From JBFWVD01 sp050246915 (GTDB taxonomy: Bacteria; Actinomycetota; Acidimicrobiia; Acidimicrobiales; Ilumatobacteraceae), in the NCBI GenBank assembly GCA_050246915.1, contig JBFWVD010000045.1, forward strand, positions 1 through 43,818: DNA of 43,818 nt. The letters run 5' to 3'. Each line of letters starts with the position of its first letter. Positions within the stretch are counted from its first letter, which is position 1. Of this stretch, positions 25,264 through 33,601 are shown piece by piece. The notes beneath the pieces are model-generated. The model saw only the letters and a list, made by a program, of their open reading frames with translations, was not told the origin of the DNA and made no database searches. Both the position numbers and the translations under genes were made by a program.

Positions 25264-26121
25264 TCAGCTGACGCTGGCGATCACGTCGTGCATCCGGGCG
25301 CCGAGGTCGGCCAGCGCGCTGGGATCGGAGCTGTAGAGCAGCATGCGGCTGACGCCCAGTCGGGCCAACGCCGCGATGCGCTCGGGGCGCACCCCACCGA
25401 GCGCGGTGATCTCGATCGCGTCGGGATCCCGACCAGCGGCCTCGGCGGCCCGCCGCATCTCGGCGATCGACGTGGCCAGCTTCTCGGGGTCACGATCGAA
25501 TGGGAGGAACCCATCTCCCAGGCGACCGGCGCGTCGGGCGCCGGCGAGGCTCGACGAACCGATCAGGATCGGCACCGAACCGCTGCGCGGCTTGGGGAGG
25601 CAGTGCACCGGTTCGAAGCTGAACGTCTCGCCGGTGTAGGTCGCTTCCTCCTGTGACCACAGCACACGCAACGCTTCGATCGTCTCGTCGAGACGTTTCG
25701 CTCTCGTCTCCCACGTGGCGCCGCAGGCAACGTATTCCTGGCGGCTCCATCCCATGCCGAGACCGAGGCGGAACCGTCCACCCGACACCTGGTCGAGCGT
25801 GGCAACGCGTTTGGCCAACACCGCGGGTGAATGCAGCGGAGCGAGCAACACGGCGGTACCGAGCAGGAGTGTCGTCGTGCGGGCCGCCGCGAACACCAGC
25901 CAGTCGATCGGATCGGGCAACGGTTCACGCGACGGGCCCGAGACGCCCTCACCGCTGCCCGGGTAGGGGACGTCGGGATGCACCGGGAGCGCCGGGTGCT
26001 CCCCCATCCACACGGAGTCGAAGCCGCCCGCCTCGGCGGCTCCGACGAAGTCCGTGATGTACTGCGGGGTCGAGCCGACCCCCGCACCAGTAGCCGGGAT
26101 GAGGCCGATCTGCATCGTCAT
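25264..26121 (-). CDS. LLM-class flavin/F420-dependent oxidoreductase
   Basis: 285 residues of the luciferase-like family: VWMGEHPALP, LLLGTAVLLAPLHSPAVLAK, LSGG-type motif VSGGRFRLGLGMGW, then PILIGSSSLAGARRAG. The first ATG (26121) is eight bases after an AGGAG. An internal Met at 26115 is an alternative start. Such proteins often reduce or oxidise F420-linked substrates in actinobacteria. The APH-type kinase gene lies 54 nt upstream. A TTCGC/GCGAA inverted repeat (26138-26149) lies in that gap. The exact substrate is unknown. Confidence 0.88.
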   Translation of the reverse strand: MTMQIGLIPATGAGVGSTPQYITDFVGAAEAGGFDSVWMGEHPALPVHPDVPYPGSGEGVSGPSREPLPDPIDWLVFAAARTTTLLLGTAVLLAPLHSPAVLAKRVATLDQVSGGRFRLGLGMGWSRQEYVACGATWETRAKRLDETIEALRVLWSQEEATYTGETFSFEPVHCLPKPRSGSVPILIGSSSLAGARRAGRLGDGFLPFDRDPEKLATSIAEMRRAAEAAGRDPDAIEITALGGVRPERIAALARLGVSRMLLYSSDPSALADLGARMHDVIASVS

Positions 26122-26175
26122 TCAGGTGCTCCTGTCGTTCGCAAGCGAATGTCAATCACAGTTGCGGTGGCTTGC

Positions 26176-27465
26176 TCACGCCACCCCGAGCCCGATGCGT
26201 TGGGCGCGCTCGATGCGGCGCACCGCCTTGGGCATCGCCTGAGCTTTGCGATCGGCCAGGCGTCCCACCACCATCGCCAGTGGGAGCAGCTCGTCGCTGG
26301 GGCAGGTATCGATGTGGCCACGCAACTCATCGGTGGAGATACCGAGCAGGCTGCGACAGTCGTCCTCGAGACATCGCCTTTCCCAGGGTCCGTTGGCGGC
26401 AGAGTCGCGGAGGAACTCGACGACGACACGTTGGTCGGGAGCGAGACTGCCGACGGTCAAGAGCTCCTCGGCCAAGTTGGCCTCGGGTTCGTTGCTCCGT
26501 TCGGGCGTTTGGGTGAGCAACGGAAGGCTGCCGCCGAGCAGCTTGACGAGTTGGTTGCCGAGCAGGGCGTCGTACGTGAGTCGCACGATCGTCGAGATCA
26601 TCGCCAACTCACCGGGCACAACGCTCAGCAAGCGCGACTGCACCGACACCACCGACTTCCACATCACCAGAGCGAGGAACCAATCCAGGCGCTGACGATC
26701 GACCGATGCTCCCGATGCGGCCGCGTACTCGGCGATGCGACGCTGCGGATCGCCGAAGCTCGTGTGGGCGCCGCGCATCCACATCCACGCCAGATCTTCG
26801 TGTGGATCGCTGAGGTGGGCCAGCTCCCAGTCGAGCATCGCGGTGACCTCGCCGTTCTGGCACATGAAGTTCCCGGCTCCGACATCACCGTGTACGAGAG
26901 ACGGGCGCTGCGACCCGTTCGGCATCTGCTCGGTCAAGATGCGTTGCGCGAGCGCGGTGAGCGCGATGTCCATGACGCCGCGGTCGCGGGCCTCGTTGGT
27001 CCACAGGGCCAACTCCGCGGCGATCGCGTCGGTCATGGTGGCGTGCTGCTCGACCGGGTACAGCGACGAGTCGCTGGCGTGGACAGCGGCGATGAGCGCC
27101 ATGTACTTGGGTCCGACGATCTCGATCTCGTCCGCTTCGGGCCGGCTGGTGCCGGGCACAACACGCATCAAGATGGCGTCGGGATCGGTGAATGTGGCCA
27201 CGACCGGTGCCACTGGGAAACCCATGCGCTCGGCCTGGCGCAGCAACGCCGCCTCGCGCACCAGCGTGTATCCCATCTCTTCGCGGCCGCCGTCGCCCTG
27301 CTTGCAGCGGAGGAACGCCACAGGCGCCCCCGGCAGCGACGGATCGTGCACCTCGAACGCCAGGTTGCCGGCACCCCCGGCCGCCGGCCTCAGTTCGACC
27401 TGCGGGATGGTGAGCGCGGAGGCCACTCGCTCAGCCAGACTCAGGTTCGGGTTGTTCGACGTCAT
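26176..27465 (-). CDS. APH-family phosphotransferase (intact catalytic loop)
   Basis: 429 residues from the ATG at 27465, with GGGGGAACGAG upstream. The catalytic loop is complete: VHGDVGAGNF with His192, Asp194 and Asn199, and the metal Asp in LDWELAHLSDP (Asp212). The N-lobe has FLRCKQG and a hinge with ILMRVVPG. APH-like proteins in such settings may phosphorylate a hydroxyl on an acyl-CoA intermediate or on an antibiotic. This is inference. Unlike the protein at 10754-12109, every catalytic residue is kept. It is divergent from the SDR at 27580. Confidence 0.88.
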   Translation of the reverse strand: MTSNNPNLSLAERVASALTIPQVELRPAAGGAGNLAFEVHDPSLPGAPVAFLRCKQGDGGREEMGYTLVREAALLRQAERMGFPVAPVVATFTDPDAILMRVVPGTSRPEADEIEIVGPKYMALIAAVHASDSSLYPVEQHATMTDAIAAELALWTNEARDRGVMDIALTALAQRILTEQMPNGSQRPSLVHGDVGAGNFMCQNGEVTAMLDWELAHLSDPHEDLAWMWMRGAHTSFGDPQRRIAEYAAASGASVDRQRLDWFLALVMWKSVVSVQSRLLSVVPGELAMISTIVRLTYDALLGNQLVKLLGGSLPLLTQTPERSNEPEANLAEELLTVGSLAPDQRVVVEFLRDSAANGPWERRCLEDDCRSLLGISTDELRGHIDTCPSDELLPLAMVVGRLADRKAQAMPKAVRRIERAQRIGLGVA

Positions 27466-27566
27466 CTCGTTCCCCCAACGCGCGTCGGTGGACATGGCGA
27501 CCGCGGACGCCCAGTCAACCTCATCGACCACCTCCGCGTCTGCATCGTCGAGCGCCCTTCACGGGG

Positions 27567-27572
27567 TACGGT
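27567..27572 (+). promoter_or_regulatory. -10-like box TACGGT, 7 nt before the SDR start (candidate leaderless promoter)
   Basis: TACGGT is followed by seven bases and the ATG at 27580, with no Shine-Dalgarno sequence. The same spacing as at 17653-17658 supports a leaderless mRNA. Confidence 0.4.
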
Positions 27573-27579
27573 GACCCCG

Positions 27580-28347
27580 ATGAGCCCACGCCCGATGACT
27601 GGACGACGGATGGTCGTGGTCGGGGCATCGGCCGGGATCGGTCGCAGTGTCGCGACGCATGCCGTCGCCCTCGGCGCCGAGGTCGTGTTCTGCGGACGAC
27701 GGGTCGCCCGGCTCGATGAGGCGATCGCTGCTGCCGGCGGAGGCACCGCGTTCGCAGCGGATGTCACCGATCCGCAGCAGTGCGCCGATCTCGTCGATGC
27801 TGCCGTGGCTCGCCTCGGTCAGGTGGACGTACTCGTCTACGCCGCTGGGGCCTCTCGCCTGCATCGCATCGAACACACGACTGCGGCCGATTGGGACCGG
27901 GTTCTGCAGACCAACGTCATCGCCCCGGCCCTCATCTCCGGACGGCTGCTGGCGCACTCCCCCGATCGTTCGATCATGGCGTTCCTGTCGAGCGTGGTCG
28001 TCGGCCGCCCGTATGAAGGATTGGTCCCGTACGCCGCGAGCAAGGCGGCGCTCGAAGAGATGGTGCGCGGTCTGCGCACCGAGCATCCCGAACATCGGTT
28101 CATGATCGTCAACCTCGGCGGCACCGCAGGCACGGAGTTCACCCGGGACTACGACCCGAAGCTGGCGCGTGCATTGTTCCCGCGATGGACTGCAGCTGGT
28201 GTGTTGCCCTCGAACTCGATGGTGCTCGACCATGTCGGCGGGCTGATCGCCGACAATCTGGCCGCACTCCTGGCCGCCCCCGACCTCGACTGTCACGACA
28301 TCGTGCTGCGTCCATCCGGTCCCTCACTCACCGCGCGCCCGAGCTGA
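27580..28347 (+). CDS. Short-chain dehydrogenase/reductase
   Basis: 255 residues. The dinucleotide motif GASAGIG is at 15-21, DVTDPQQ follows, and the active site is Ser in FLSSVV plus Tyr151/Lys155 (YAASK). The usual NNAG motif reads VYAAGAS. The start at 27580 is favoured because a TACGGT box lies seven bases before it; a GTG at 27571 or ATG at 27595 is possible. The open frame continues upstream to 25831, but that part is antisense to the oxidoreductase and kinase genes. It stands alone 115 nt from the divergent APH kinase. Confidence 0.87.
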   Translation: MSPRPMTGRRMVVVGASAGIGRSVATHAVALGAEVVFCGRRVARLDEAIAAAGGGTAFAADVTDPQQCADLVDAAVARLGQVDVLVYAAGASRLHRIEHTTAADWDRVLQTNVIAPALISGRLLAHSPDRSIMAFLSSVVVGRPYEGLVPYAASKAALEEMVRGLRTEHPEHRFMIVNLGGTAGTEFTRDYDPKLARALFPRWTAAGVLPSNSMVLDHVGGLIADNLAALLAAPDLDCHDIVLRPSGPSLTARPS

Positions 28348-28385
28348 CGAGTCCCATATCGCTGGGCGTACGCACCGCCCCAGCT

Positions 28386-28408
28386 CCCCCGGACACAGTT
28401 GACGGGGG
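28386..28408 (+). terminator. GC-rich hairpin downstream of the SDR gene
   Basis: CCCCCG (28386-28391) and CGGGGG (28403-28408) form a 6-bp stem with an 11-base loop in the 140-nt gap before the SRPBCC gene. There is no T-tract. It may separate the two transcription units. Confidence 0.3.
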
Positions 28409-28487
28409 CCGCACCGCGCCACAGACTGCGCACCGCACCAGCGCTCACCGTCGTCGACATGTGGGCGATACACCATCCGGGGGAACG

Positions 28488-28883
28488 ATGGGCACGATCT
28501 ACTGCAAGGCACACATCGATGTGCCCGCCGCCAAGGCTTGGGACTTCCTCGATCGATACACGAGGTCGGAGAACCACATCTTCTCCAACTGCGTGAGTGA
28601 ACGGCAGGACGGCGAGTACCGGGTCGTGACGACGGTCGACGGTATGGAGATCTGGGAGCTCAACGTGTCAGTCGACGCCGAGAACATGCGAGCGTCGTAC
28701 ACGATCCCCGGCCTGCTCGGCGCCGAGCACCATCACGCATCCATGCAGGTCCTCGACGACGGTACCGACGGATGCATGTTGGTGTGGATCACCGACTTCC
28801 GACCTCACGACTGGGCTGAGGAGATCCGGCCGTTCTACGACGTGATGTTCGCGGAGATGATCGCGGCCATCGTTGCGAGCTGA
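28488..28883 (+). CDS. SRPBCC (START/polyketide-cyclase-like) family protein
   Basis: 131 residues from the ATG at 28488, seven bases after GGGGGAACG. The protein starts IYCKAHIDVPAAKAWDFLDRY, which is the beta-strand and helix entry of the SRPBCC fold, and ends with a long helix (EIRPFYDVMFAEMIAAIVAS). It forms a helix-grip pocket for a hydrophobic ligand. Members are lipid carriers, aromatase/cyclase-type enzymes or coenzyme-Q-binding proteins. It converges with the D-2-hydroxyacid dehydrogenase gene, 19 nt away. Confidence 0.8.
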   Translation: MGTIYCKAHIDVPAAKAWDFLDRYTRSENHIFSNCVSERQDGEYRVVTTVDGMEIWELNVSVDAENMRASYTIPGLLGAEHHHASMQVLDDGTDGCMLVWITDFRPHDWAEEIRPFYDVMFAEMIAAIVAS

Positions 28884-28892
28884 GGCTCGGGT

Positions 28893-28912
28893 CACCGGCC
28901 GATCAGCCGGTG
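28893..28912. terminator. Perfect 7-bp hairpin between converging SRPBCC and dehydrogenase genes
   Basis: CACCGGC (28893-28899) pairs perfectly with GCCGGTG (28906-28912) around a six-base loop that contains part of the minus-strand stop codon. It lies exactly at the junction of two converging genes and could serve both. No T-tract follows. Confidence 0.45.
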
Positions 28913-29898
28913 CGCACCTCGTTGGCGCAGCGATCTCCGCCTTCGAGCGTCGTGAGGTTGTCGAGCGTCGTTGCCGCGATGGCCGCCAAGGCTTCGTTGG
29001 TGAGGAACGCCTGATGTGCGGTGATGAGCACATTGGGGAAGGTGAGCAGTCGCGCGAAGACATCGTCGGCGATCACCTGGCCGGATCGGTCCTCGAAGAA
29101 CAGCTCGGCCTCTTCCTCGTACACGTCGAGGGCGAGTGACCCGATGCGCCCACTCTTGAGGCCGTCGATCACTGCGACGGTGTCGATGAGCGCGCCTCGA
29201 CCGGTGTTGACGATCATTACTCCGGGCTTCATCCGAGCGATGGACGATGCCGAGACGAGGTGGTTCGTCTCGGCGGAGAGCGGACAATTGAGGCTGATGA
29301 GATCGCTGCGCGACCACAGCTCGTCGAGGTCGACGTAGCGCATCCCCAGTTCGGTGACCCGTGGGTTCTCGAACGGGTCGAAGCAGATCACCTCGCACCG
29401 GAAGTGCCACAGCAGTCGGGCCACCAGGGCGCCGATGCGGCCCGTGCCGATGATCCCTGCGGTTTTGCCGGCCAGGTCGAAGCCCACCAGGCCGTCGAGC
29501 GAGAAGTTCCCGTCCCTCACCCGGCTGTAGGCACGCGGGATGTGTCGATTGAGAGCAAGGATGAGGGCGATGGTGTGTTCTGCCACCGCGTTGGGTGAAT
29601 AGGCGGGCACGCGCACCACCGTCAATCCCAATTGCTTGGCTGCATCGAGGTCGACGTTGTTGAACCCGGCGCATCGCAACGCAACGTGCCGCACACCGAG
29701 GTCGGACAGCGTCGTGAGCACCGAAGCGTCGGCCCGGTCGTTGACGAAGATGCACACCGCGTCGGCTCCGGCGGCGAGGTGTGCCGTGCTCGGCCCCAAT
29801 CGGTCCTCCAGCACGTCGATGTCGTGTTCCTTGCCAACGTTGGCGGACGTGAAGCTGGCCACGTCGTAGGACTTGGCGCTGAACATGGCGATGCGCAC
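28903..29898 (-). CDS. D-2-hydroxyacid dehydrogenase (NAD-dependent)
   Basis: 331 residues from a GTG at 29898. The NAD motif GTGRIG is at 151-156, NTGRGALIDT carries the substrate-binding Arg234, an acidic Asp/Glu patch follows (LALDVYEEE), and His295 lies in TAHQAFLT. This is the catalytic set of D-lactate dehydrogenase-type enzymes. A TAGGTT box six bases before the GTG, without a ribosome binding site, suggests a leaderless transcript. The preferred keto acid cannot be read from sequence. The upstream MFS gene stops only 16 nt away on the same strand. Confidence 0.9.
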   Translation of the reverse strand: MRIAMFSAKSYDVASFTSANVGKEHDIDVLEDRLGPSTAHLAAGADAVCIFVNDRADASVLTTLSDLGVRHVALRCAGFNNVDLDAAKQLGLTVVRVPAYSPNAVAEHTIALILALNRHIPRAYSRVRDGNFSLDGLVGFDLAGKTAGIIGTGRIGALVARLLWHFRCEVICFDPFENPRVTELGMRYVDLDELWSRSDLISLNCPLSAETNHLVSASSIARMKPGVMIVNTGRGALIDTVAVIDGLKSGRIGSLALDVYEEEAELFFEDRSGQVIADDVFARLLTFPNVLITAHQAFLTNEALAAIAATTLDNLTTLEGGDRCANEVRTG

Positions 29899-29904
29899 GA
29901 GTCG

Positions 29905-29910
29905 AACCTA
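29905..29910 (-). promoter_or_regulatory. -10-like box TAGGTT, 6 nt before the dehydrogenase GTG (candidate leaderless promoter)
   Basis: On the minus strand TAGGTT (29910-29905) is followed by six bases and the GTG at 29898. No Shine-Dalgarno sequence is present. It lies in the 16-nt gap after the MFS stop, so the dehydrogenase would have its own promoter. Confidence 0.4.
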
Positions 29911-29914
29911 TCCG

Positions 29915-31537
29915 TCAGCGATCCTCCAGCACTGATGTCAGCTCGGCGTCATCGAGAGTTCCGGATGGGTTCGCCGCTCCTGGTGCACCGCCGTGGTGTC
30001 CTTGCTCAGCCCCGGAGTGGCTGACGCTGGTGGGGAAGAACTTCCAGATGCACACCGCAGCGAGAGCAAGCAGGACACCTCCGACGAGGGCAGCTTCGTG
30101 GATGCCGGCGATGAAGGCGTGACGTGCGCCCTCGGCGAGCGTCTCCCCGGTCGGCCCACCGATCTCCCCAGCGGAGCGCAAGGCCCCGCTGAGCGATGAA
30201 CGCGACTCGCCCTGCAGAGAAGCCGGGAGCCCGGACACCAGCGGACCGATCTTGCTGCTGAACTGCGACGCGGCCACGGACCCGAGGACCGCGACACCCA
30301 ACGCCGCCCCGATCTCTCGCGTCGCGTCGTTGGTGGCTGAGCCCGCGCCAGCACGACGTGGTGGCACCGCGATCATGATCGCCGCCGTCATCGGCGACAT
30401 CGACAACGCCAAGCCACCGGCCAGGAAGATGAATGCCGTCAGCACGTACGGATAGTTGGGCGTGGTGTGCAGTCCGATCAGCATGAACATGGAGATCGCG
30501 TTGAAGATCATGCCGAGAGCGACCGCCTTGTTGGCGCCGATCGCCGCAGTGATGCGAGGGCTCTGCATCCCCACGATCATCATCACCGGCGACATGGGCA
30601 AGAAGCGCACTGCTGTCTCGAGCGCGCTGTAGCCGATGATCAGCTGGAAGTACTGAGTGAGGAGGAACATCACGCCGAACATCGACAAGAAGAGCAGGAT
30701 CATCCCGCCGGTGCCCGTGGAGAATCCGGGGTTCTTGAAGTAGCGCACGTCGAGCATGGGCTCCTCGCAGCGGTGCTCCCACAGGGTGAACAGCGTCAAG
30801 GTGACGAGGGCGACGACGAACCACACGAGTGTGCTCGGGCTGCTCCATCCGTGTTCGGGCGCCTGGATGAGCCCGTACACGAGGGACGCGATGCCGACGC
30901 TCGACAGCACCGCCCCGAGCGGATCGAGCTTGCCTTGATCGGGGTCTTTCGACTTGGGGATGAGAAACCATCCGCTCACGAACGCCAGCGCGATGAGTGG
31001 AAGGTTGACGAGGAACACCGAGCCGTACCAGAAGTGTCCGAGCATCCAGCCGCTCATGATCGGGCCGAGTGAGCCGCCGGCGCCGCTGATGCTGGCCCAC
31101 AGAGCAATGGCCTTCTGGCGTTCGTTCGGCGGGAAGATGTTGACGAGGATCGACAACGTCGAGGGCATGATGAGCGCGGCTCCGATGCCCATGAGAGCTC
31201 GACAGCCGATGATCTGGTTCATCGACGTCGACTGCGACGCCAGTGCGCTACCGGCGAAGAACAGGCCGAGTCCGAGCTGCAGCGCCCCTTTGCGTCCGAA
31301 GCGATCACCCAGCGATGCGGTGGAGAACAGCAGCCCTGCGAACACCAGCGAGTAGATCGCCACCGCCCACTGCAACTGAGAGTTCGTGGCGTCGAGCTTG
31401 CGCGACAGCGTCGGGATCACGACGTTCAAACTGGTGTTGCCCGTCATCACGATGAGCAGGCTGAGGCACAAGGTGGACAGCGCCCACCAGCGCCGCGCGT
31501 ACAACGCAGGCGCTGCGGGATCGACAGGTGGGTGCAC
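29915..31537 (-). CDS. DHA2-type MFS drug exporter, probably 14 transmembrane helices
   Basis: 540 residues from a GTG at 31537, chosen for its upstream CGGAGG six bases away; a much longer frame goes to 31858. It shows the motif A-like LGDRFGRKGALQLG, helix 5 motif C region (GASISG-type: ASISGAGGSLGPIMSGW), and repeated hydrophobic helices through the whole length. DHA2 members export drugs, dyes or metabolites with protons. The loop NNWL-like regions are not present. It is divergent from the helicase, separated by 282 nt that contain an imperfect TTGTT/AACAA repeat (31659-31674) but no convincing operator. Confidence 0.87.
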   Translation of the reverse strand: MHPPVDPAAPALYARRWWALSTLCLSLLIVMTGNTSLNVVIPTLSRKLDATNSQLQWAVAIYSLVFAGLLFSTASLGDRFGRKGALQLGLGLFFAGSALASQSTSMNQIIGCRALMGIGAALIMPSTLSILVNIFPPNERQKAIALWASISGAGGSLGPIMSGWMLGHFWYGSVFLVNLPLIALAFVSGWFLIPKSKDPDQGKLDPLGAVLSSVGIASLVYGLIQAPEHGWSSPSTLVWFVVALVTLTLFTLWEHRCEEPMLDVRYFKNPGFSTGTGGMILLFLSMFGVMFLLTQYFQLIIGYSALETAVRFLPMSPVMMIVGMQSPRITAAIGANKAVALGMIFNAISMFMLIGLHTTPNYPYVLTAFIFLAGGLALSMSPMTAAIMIAVPPRRAGAGSATNDATREIGAALGVAVLGSVAASQFSSKIGPLVSGLPASLQGESRSSLSGALRSAGEIGGPTGETLAEGARHAFIAGIHEAALVGGVLLALAAVCIWKFFPTSVSHSGAEQGHHGGAPGAANPSGTLDDAELTSVLEDR

Positions 31538-31819
31538 GAGAGCCTCCGGGCGCGATTGACAGGAAGAATGAGGATCTTCGCACCGGAAACACTCGTGTCC
31601 CACTCCGATCACACGTTCGGCCGTCATTCGAGGTGTGACGTTTGTCGGGCCCCGGCTCTTGTTCACCACAACAACCCCGGTTTGGCCCGCCGAATCGTTA
31701 TGGTTGCTCCGCCTGTGCCGATCGGTAACGGGTTGAACCTCAGTGGTTGTGTGCCGCCCGCGTCTTGACGCGACTCCTTGTTGCCAGCTCAGCGGCCGGT
31801 CTGGTGAATGGAGTTCGTC

Positions 31820-33472
31820 ATGCCCAATCCTTCCTACGCGTCGCGTCCCAACCGTCAACGTCGCCGGCCGAGCAACACCGCCGGCTCTGGCCAGGGTCGC
31901 CGCCCGGGCTCCGTGATCGCTCCCGTCTCGGCACCCGCGATGGTTCCGCTCGAACAGGTCCCCACCGGTCCGGGCACGTTTGCCTCACTCGGTGTTCCGC
32001 TCCAACTGGCTGCCGTGCTCACGGCGCAGGGGCTCGTCGATGCCTTCCCCATCCAGGTCGCCACGCTCTCCGATTCGCTCAGCGGTCGTGACGTGCTCGG
32101 CCAAGGCCGAACCGGCTCGGGCAAGACGCTGGCGTTCGCGCTGCCGATCGTTGCTCGTCTGGCGGCCGACGGAGGGTCACGTCGCCCCAACGACAAGCGG
32201 CCCCGCGCACTGGTGTTGGTGCCGACCCGCGAGTTGGCGGCACAGGTCAACGCCGTCATCGAACCCCTTGCCGCTTCGGTCGGGCTGCGCACCGCCACCG
32301 TCTTCGGTGGCGTTGGCGCGGGTCCGCAGATCGCGGCGTTCAACGCCGGTGTGGAAATCCTGGTGGCGTGCCCGGGTCGCTTGCTCGATCACACCGGCTC
32401 GCGGGCCGTCGATCTGAGCGCCATCGAGATCACCGTGCTCGACGAAGCCGATCACATGGCCGATGTCGGCTTCTTGCCCATGGTGAAGCGCATCTTGGAC
32501 GCAACGCCATCGGGCGGTCAGCGCATGTTGTTCTCGGCAACGCTGGCCGGCGGTGTCGACAAGATCGTGAGGACGTATCTCGACAACCCGGTGTCGCACG
32601 CCGTGGCCGTCGAGGCGCCGGTCGACATGGCCCATCACGTGTTGGTGGTCGACAACGACGATCGTCTGTCGGTGGTGGCTGATCTGGCCCGCACCAACCG
32701 CGTCGTGGTGTTCACCCGCACCAAGCATCGGGCCAAGCAGATGGCGCGCAAACTCGACGCTGCCGGCATCAGTGCGGTCGACCTGCACGGAAACCTGTCG
32801 CAGAACGCCCGCACCCGCAACCTCGAGCTGTTCTCCACCGGTGAAGCCTCGGTGTTGGTGGCCACCGACATCGCCGCTCGCGGCATCCACGTCGACGAGG
32901 TGCCGCTGGTCGTGCACGCTGATCCGCCCGTGGAGCACAAGGCGTACACGCACCGATCGGGTCGTACGGCTCGCGCCGGTGCTGCTGGTGTGGTGGTCAC
33001 CATTGCCGCCCACGAGCAGGTGTCCGAGGTGCGCGGTCTGCTCCGCCAGGCCAAGGTCGCCGCCGCATGGTCGAAGCTGCCAGCCGGTGGCATGGGCGCA
33101 GAAGCCGCGATGGCGATCGCGGTGGTGGAGGAGCCCCGCTTCGACGATCGCCCCAGCGGTGGTGGGCGCCCGCCACAACGCCCGCCGCGTTCGGCGGCAT
33201 CGCCGAACTCCGGTCGTGCCCGAACCCACTCGATGCAGTCGAACCCCGGTGACGGGCGCCCCAGCGCGCCGAGCCGTGGCAACGGACGATCCAGTGGATC
33301 GGGCGCCAGCCGGTCGGCCGGCGGTGCTTCACCTTCGCGTGGCGAGACTGCACCGCGCGGCGGGGCATCCGGCAATGGTCGTCCCGGTGCCCCGGGACAG
33401 GGCCGTGGCCGTTCGAACCCCAACCCGAGCGGCAGCGGGCGTCCCGCCCAGCGCTCGGCCCGCCCGCGCTGA
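31820..33472 (+). CDS. DEAD-box RNA helicase with low-complexity C-terminal tail
   Basis: 550 residues from the ATG at 31820, with GGAG seven bases upstream; the in-frame ATG at 31808 lacks a ribosome binding site. The motifs are complete: GRTGSGKT (96-103), PTRELA (135-140), LDEAD (207-211), SAT (239-241), LVATDIAARGIHV and HRSGRTARAG. A short Arg-rich N-terminal tail and a Gly/Ser/Arg/Pro-rich C-terminal tail (about 425-550) probably bind RNA. It remodels structured RNA, as cold-shock or ribosome-assembly helicases do. The low-complexity tail is unusually long for a bacterial helicase. Confidence 0.93.
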   Translation: MPNPSYASRPNRQRRRPSNTAGSGQGRRPGSVIAPVSAPAMVPLEQVPTGPGTFASLGVPLQLAAVLTAQGLVDAFPIQVATLSDSLSGRDVLGQGRTGSGKTLAFALPIVARLAADGGSRRPNDKRPRALVLVPTRELAAQVNAVIEPLAASVGLRTATVFGGVGAGPQIAAFNAGVEILVACPGRLLDHTGSRAVDLSAIEITVLDEADHMADVGFLPMVKRILDATPSGGQRMLFSATLAGGVDKIVRTYLDNPVSHAVAVEAPVDMAHHVLVVDNDDRLSVVADLARTNRVVVFTRTKHRAKQMARKLDAAGISAVDLHGNLSQNARTRNLELFSTGEASVLVATDIAARGIHVDEVPLVVHADPPVEHKAYTHRSGRTARAGAAGVVVTIAAHEQVSEVRGLLRQAKVAAAWSKLPAGGMGAEAAMAIAVVEEPRFDDRPSGGGRPPQRPPRSAASPNSGRARTHSMQSNPGDGRPSAPSRGNGRSSGSGASRSAGGASPSRGETAPRGGASGNGRPGAPGQGRGRSNPNPSGSGRPAQRSARPR

Positions 33473-33519
33473 ACACTCGTTCCCGTAGCTGACGGCCGAG
33501 TTCGGTTCAGACGCGAACT

Positions 33520-33558
33520 TGGCGCACTTTCGCACCTCCACGGTGCAAAAGTGCGCCA
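33520..33558. terminator. Strong hairpin between converging helicase and molybdenum-hydroxylase genes
   Basis: The 17-base arms at 33520-33536 and 33542-33558 pair at 16 of 17 positions around a five-base loop (TCCAC). The pairing is far beyond chance. The element sits in the gap of converging genes, so a bidirectional terminator is the best reading. A dispersed palindromic repeat is an alternative. Confidence 0.7.
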
Positions 33559-33601
33559 GGAATCGTTGTGGCACTTGGGTTTGCGGCGTGAACCTGGCCC
33601 T

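Noticed and set aside
26138..26149. TTCGC/GCGAA inverted repeat before the luciferase-like gene
   Set aside because: Five-base arms with a two-base centre, not clearly aligned to a promoter; mentioned only within the gene entry.
25831..28347. An 838-codon plus-strand open frame
   Set aside because: Only its last 255 codons (27580-28347) read as an SDR. The rest is antisense to the oxidoreductase and kinase genes.
31659..31674. TTGTT/AACAA inverted repeat between the MFS and helicase genes
   Set aside because: Five-base arms in a 282-base region can occur by chance, and no promoter could be fixed around it.
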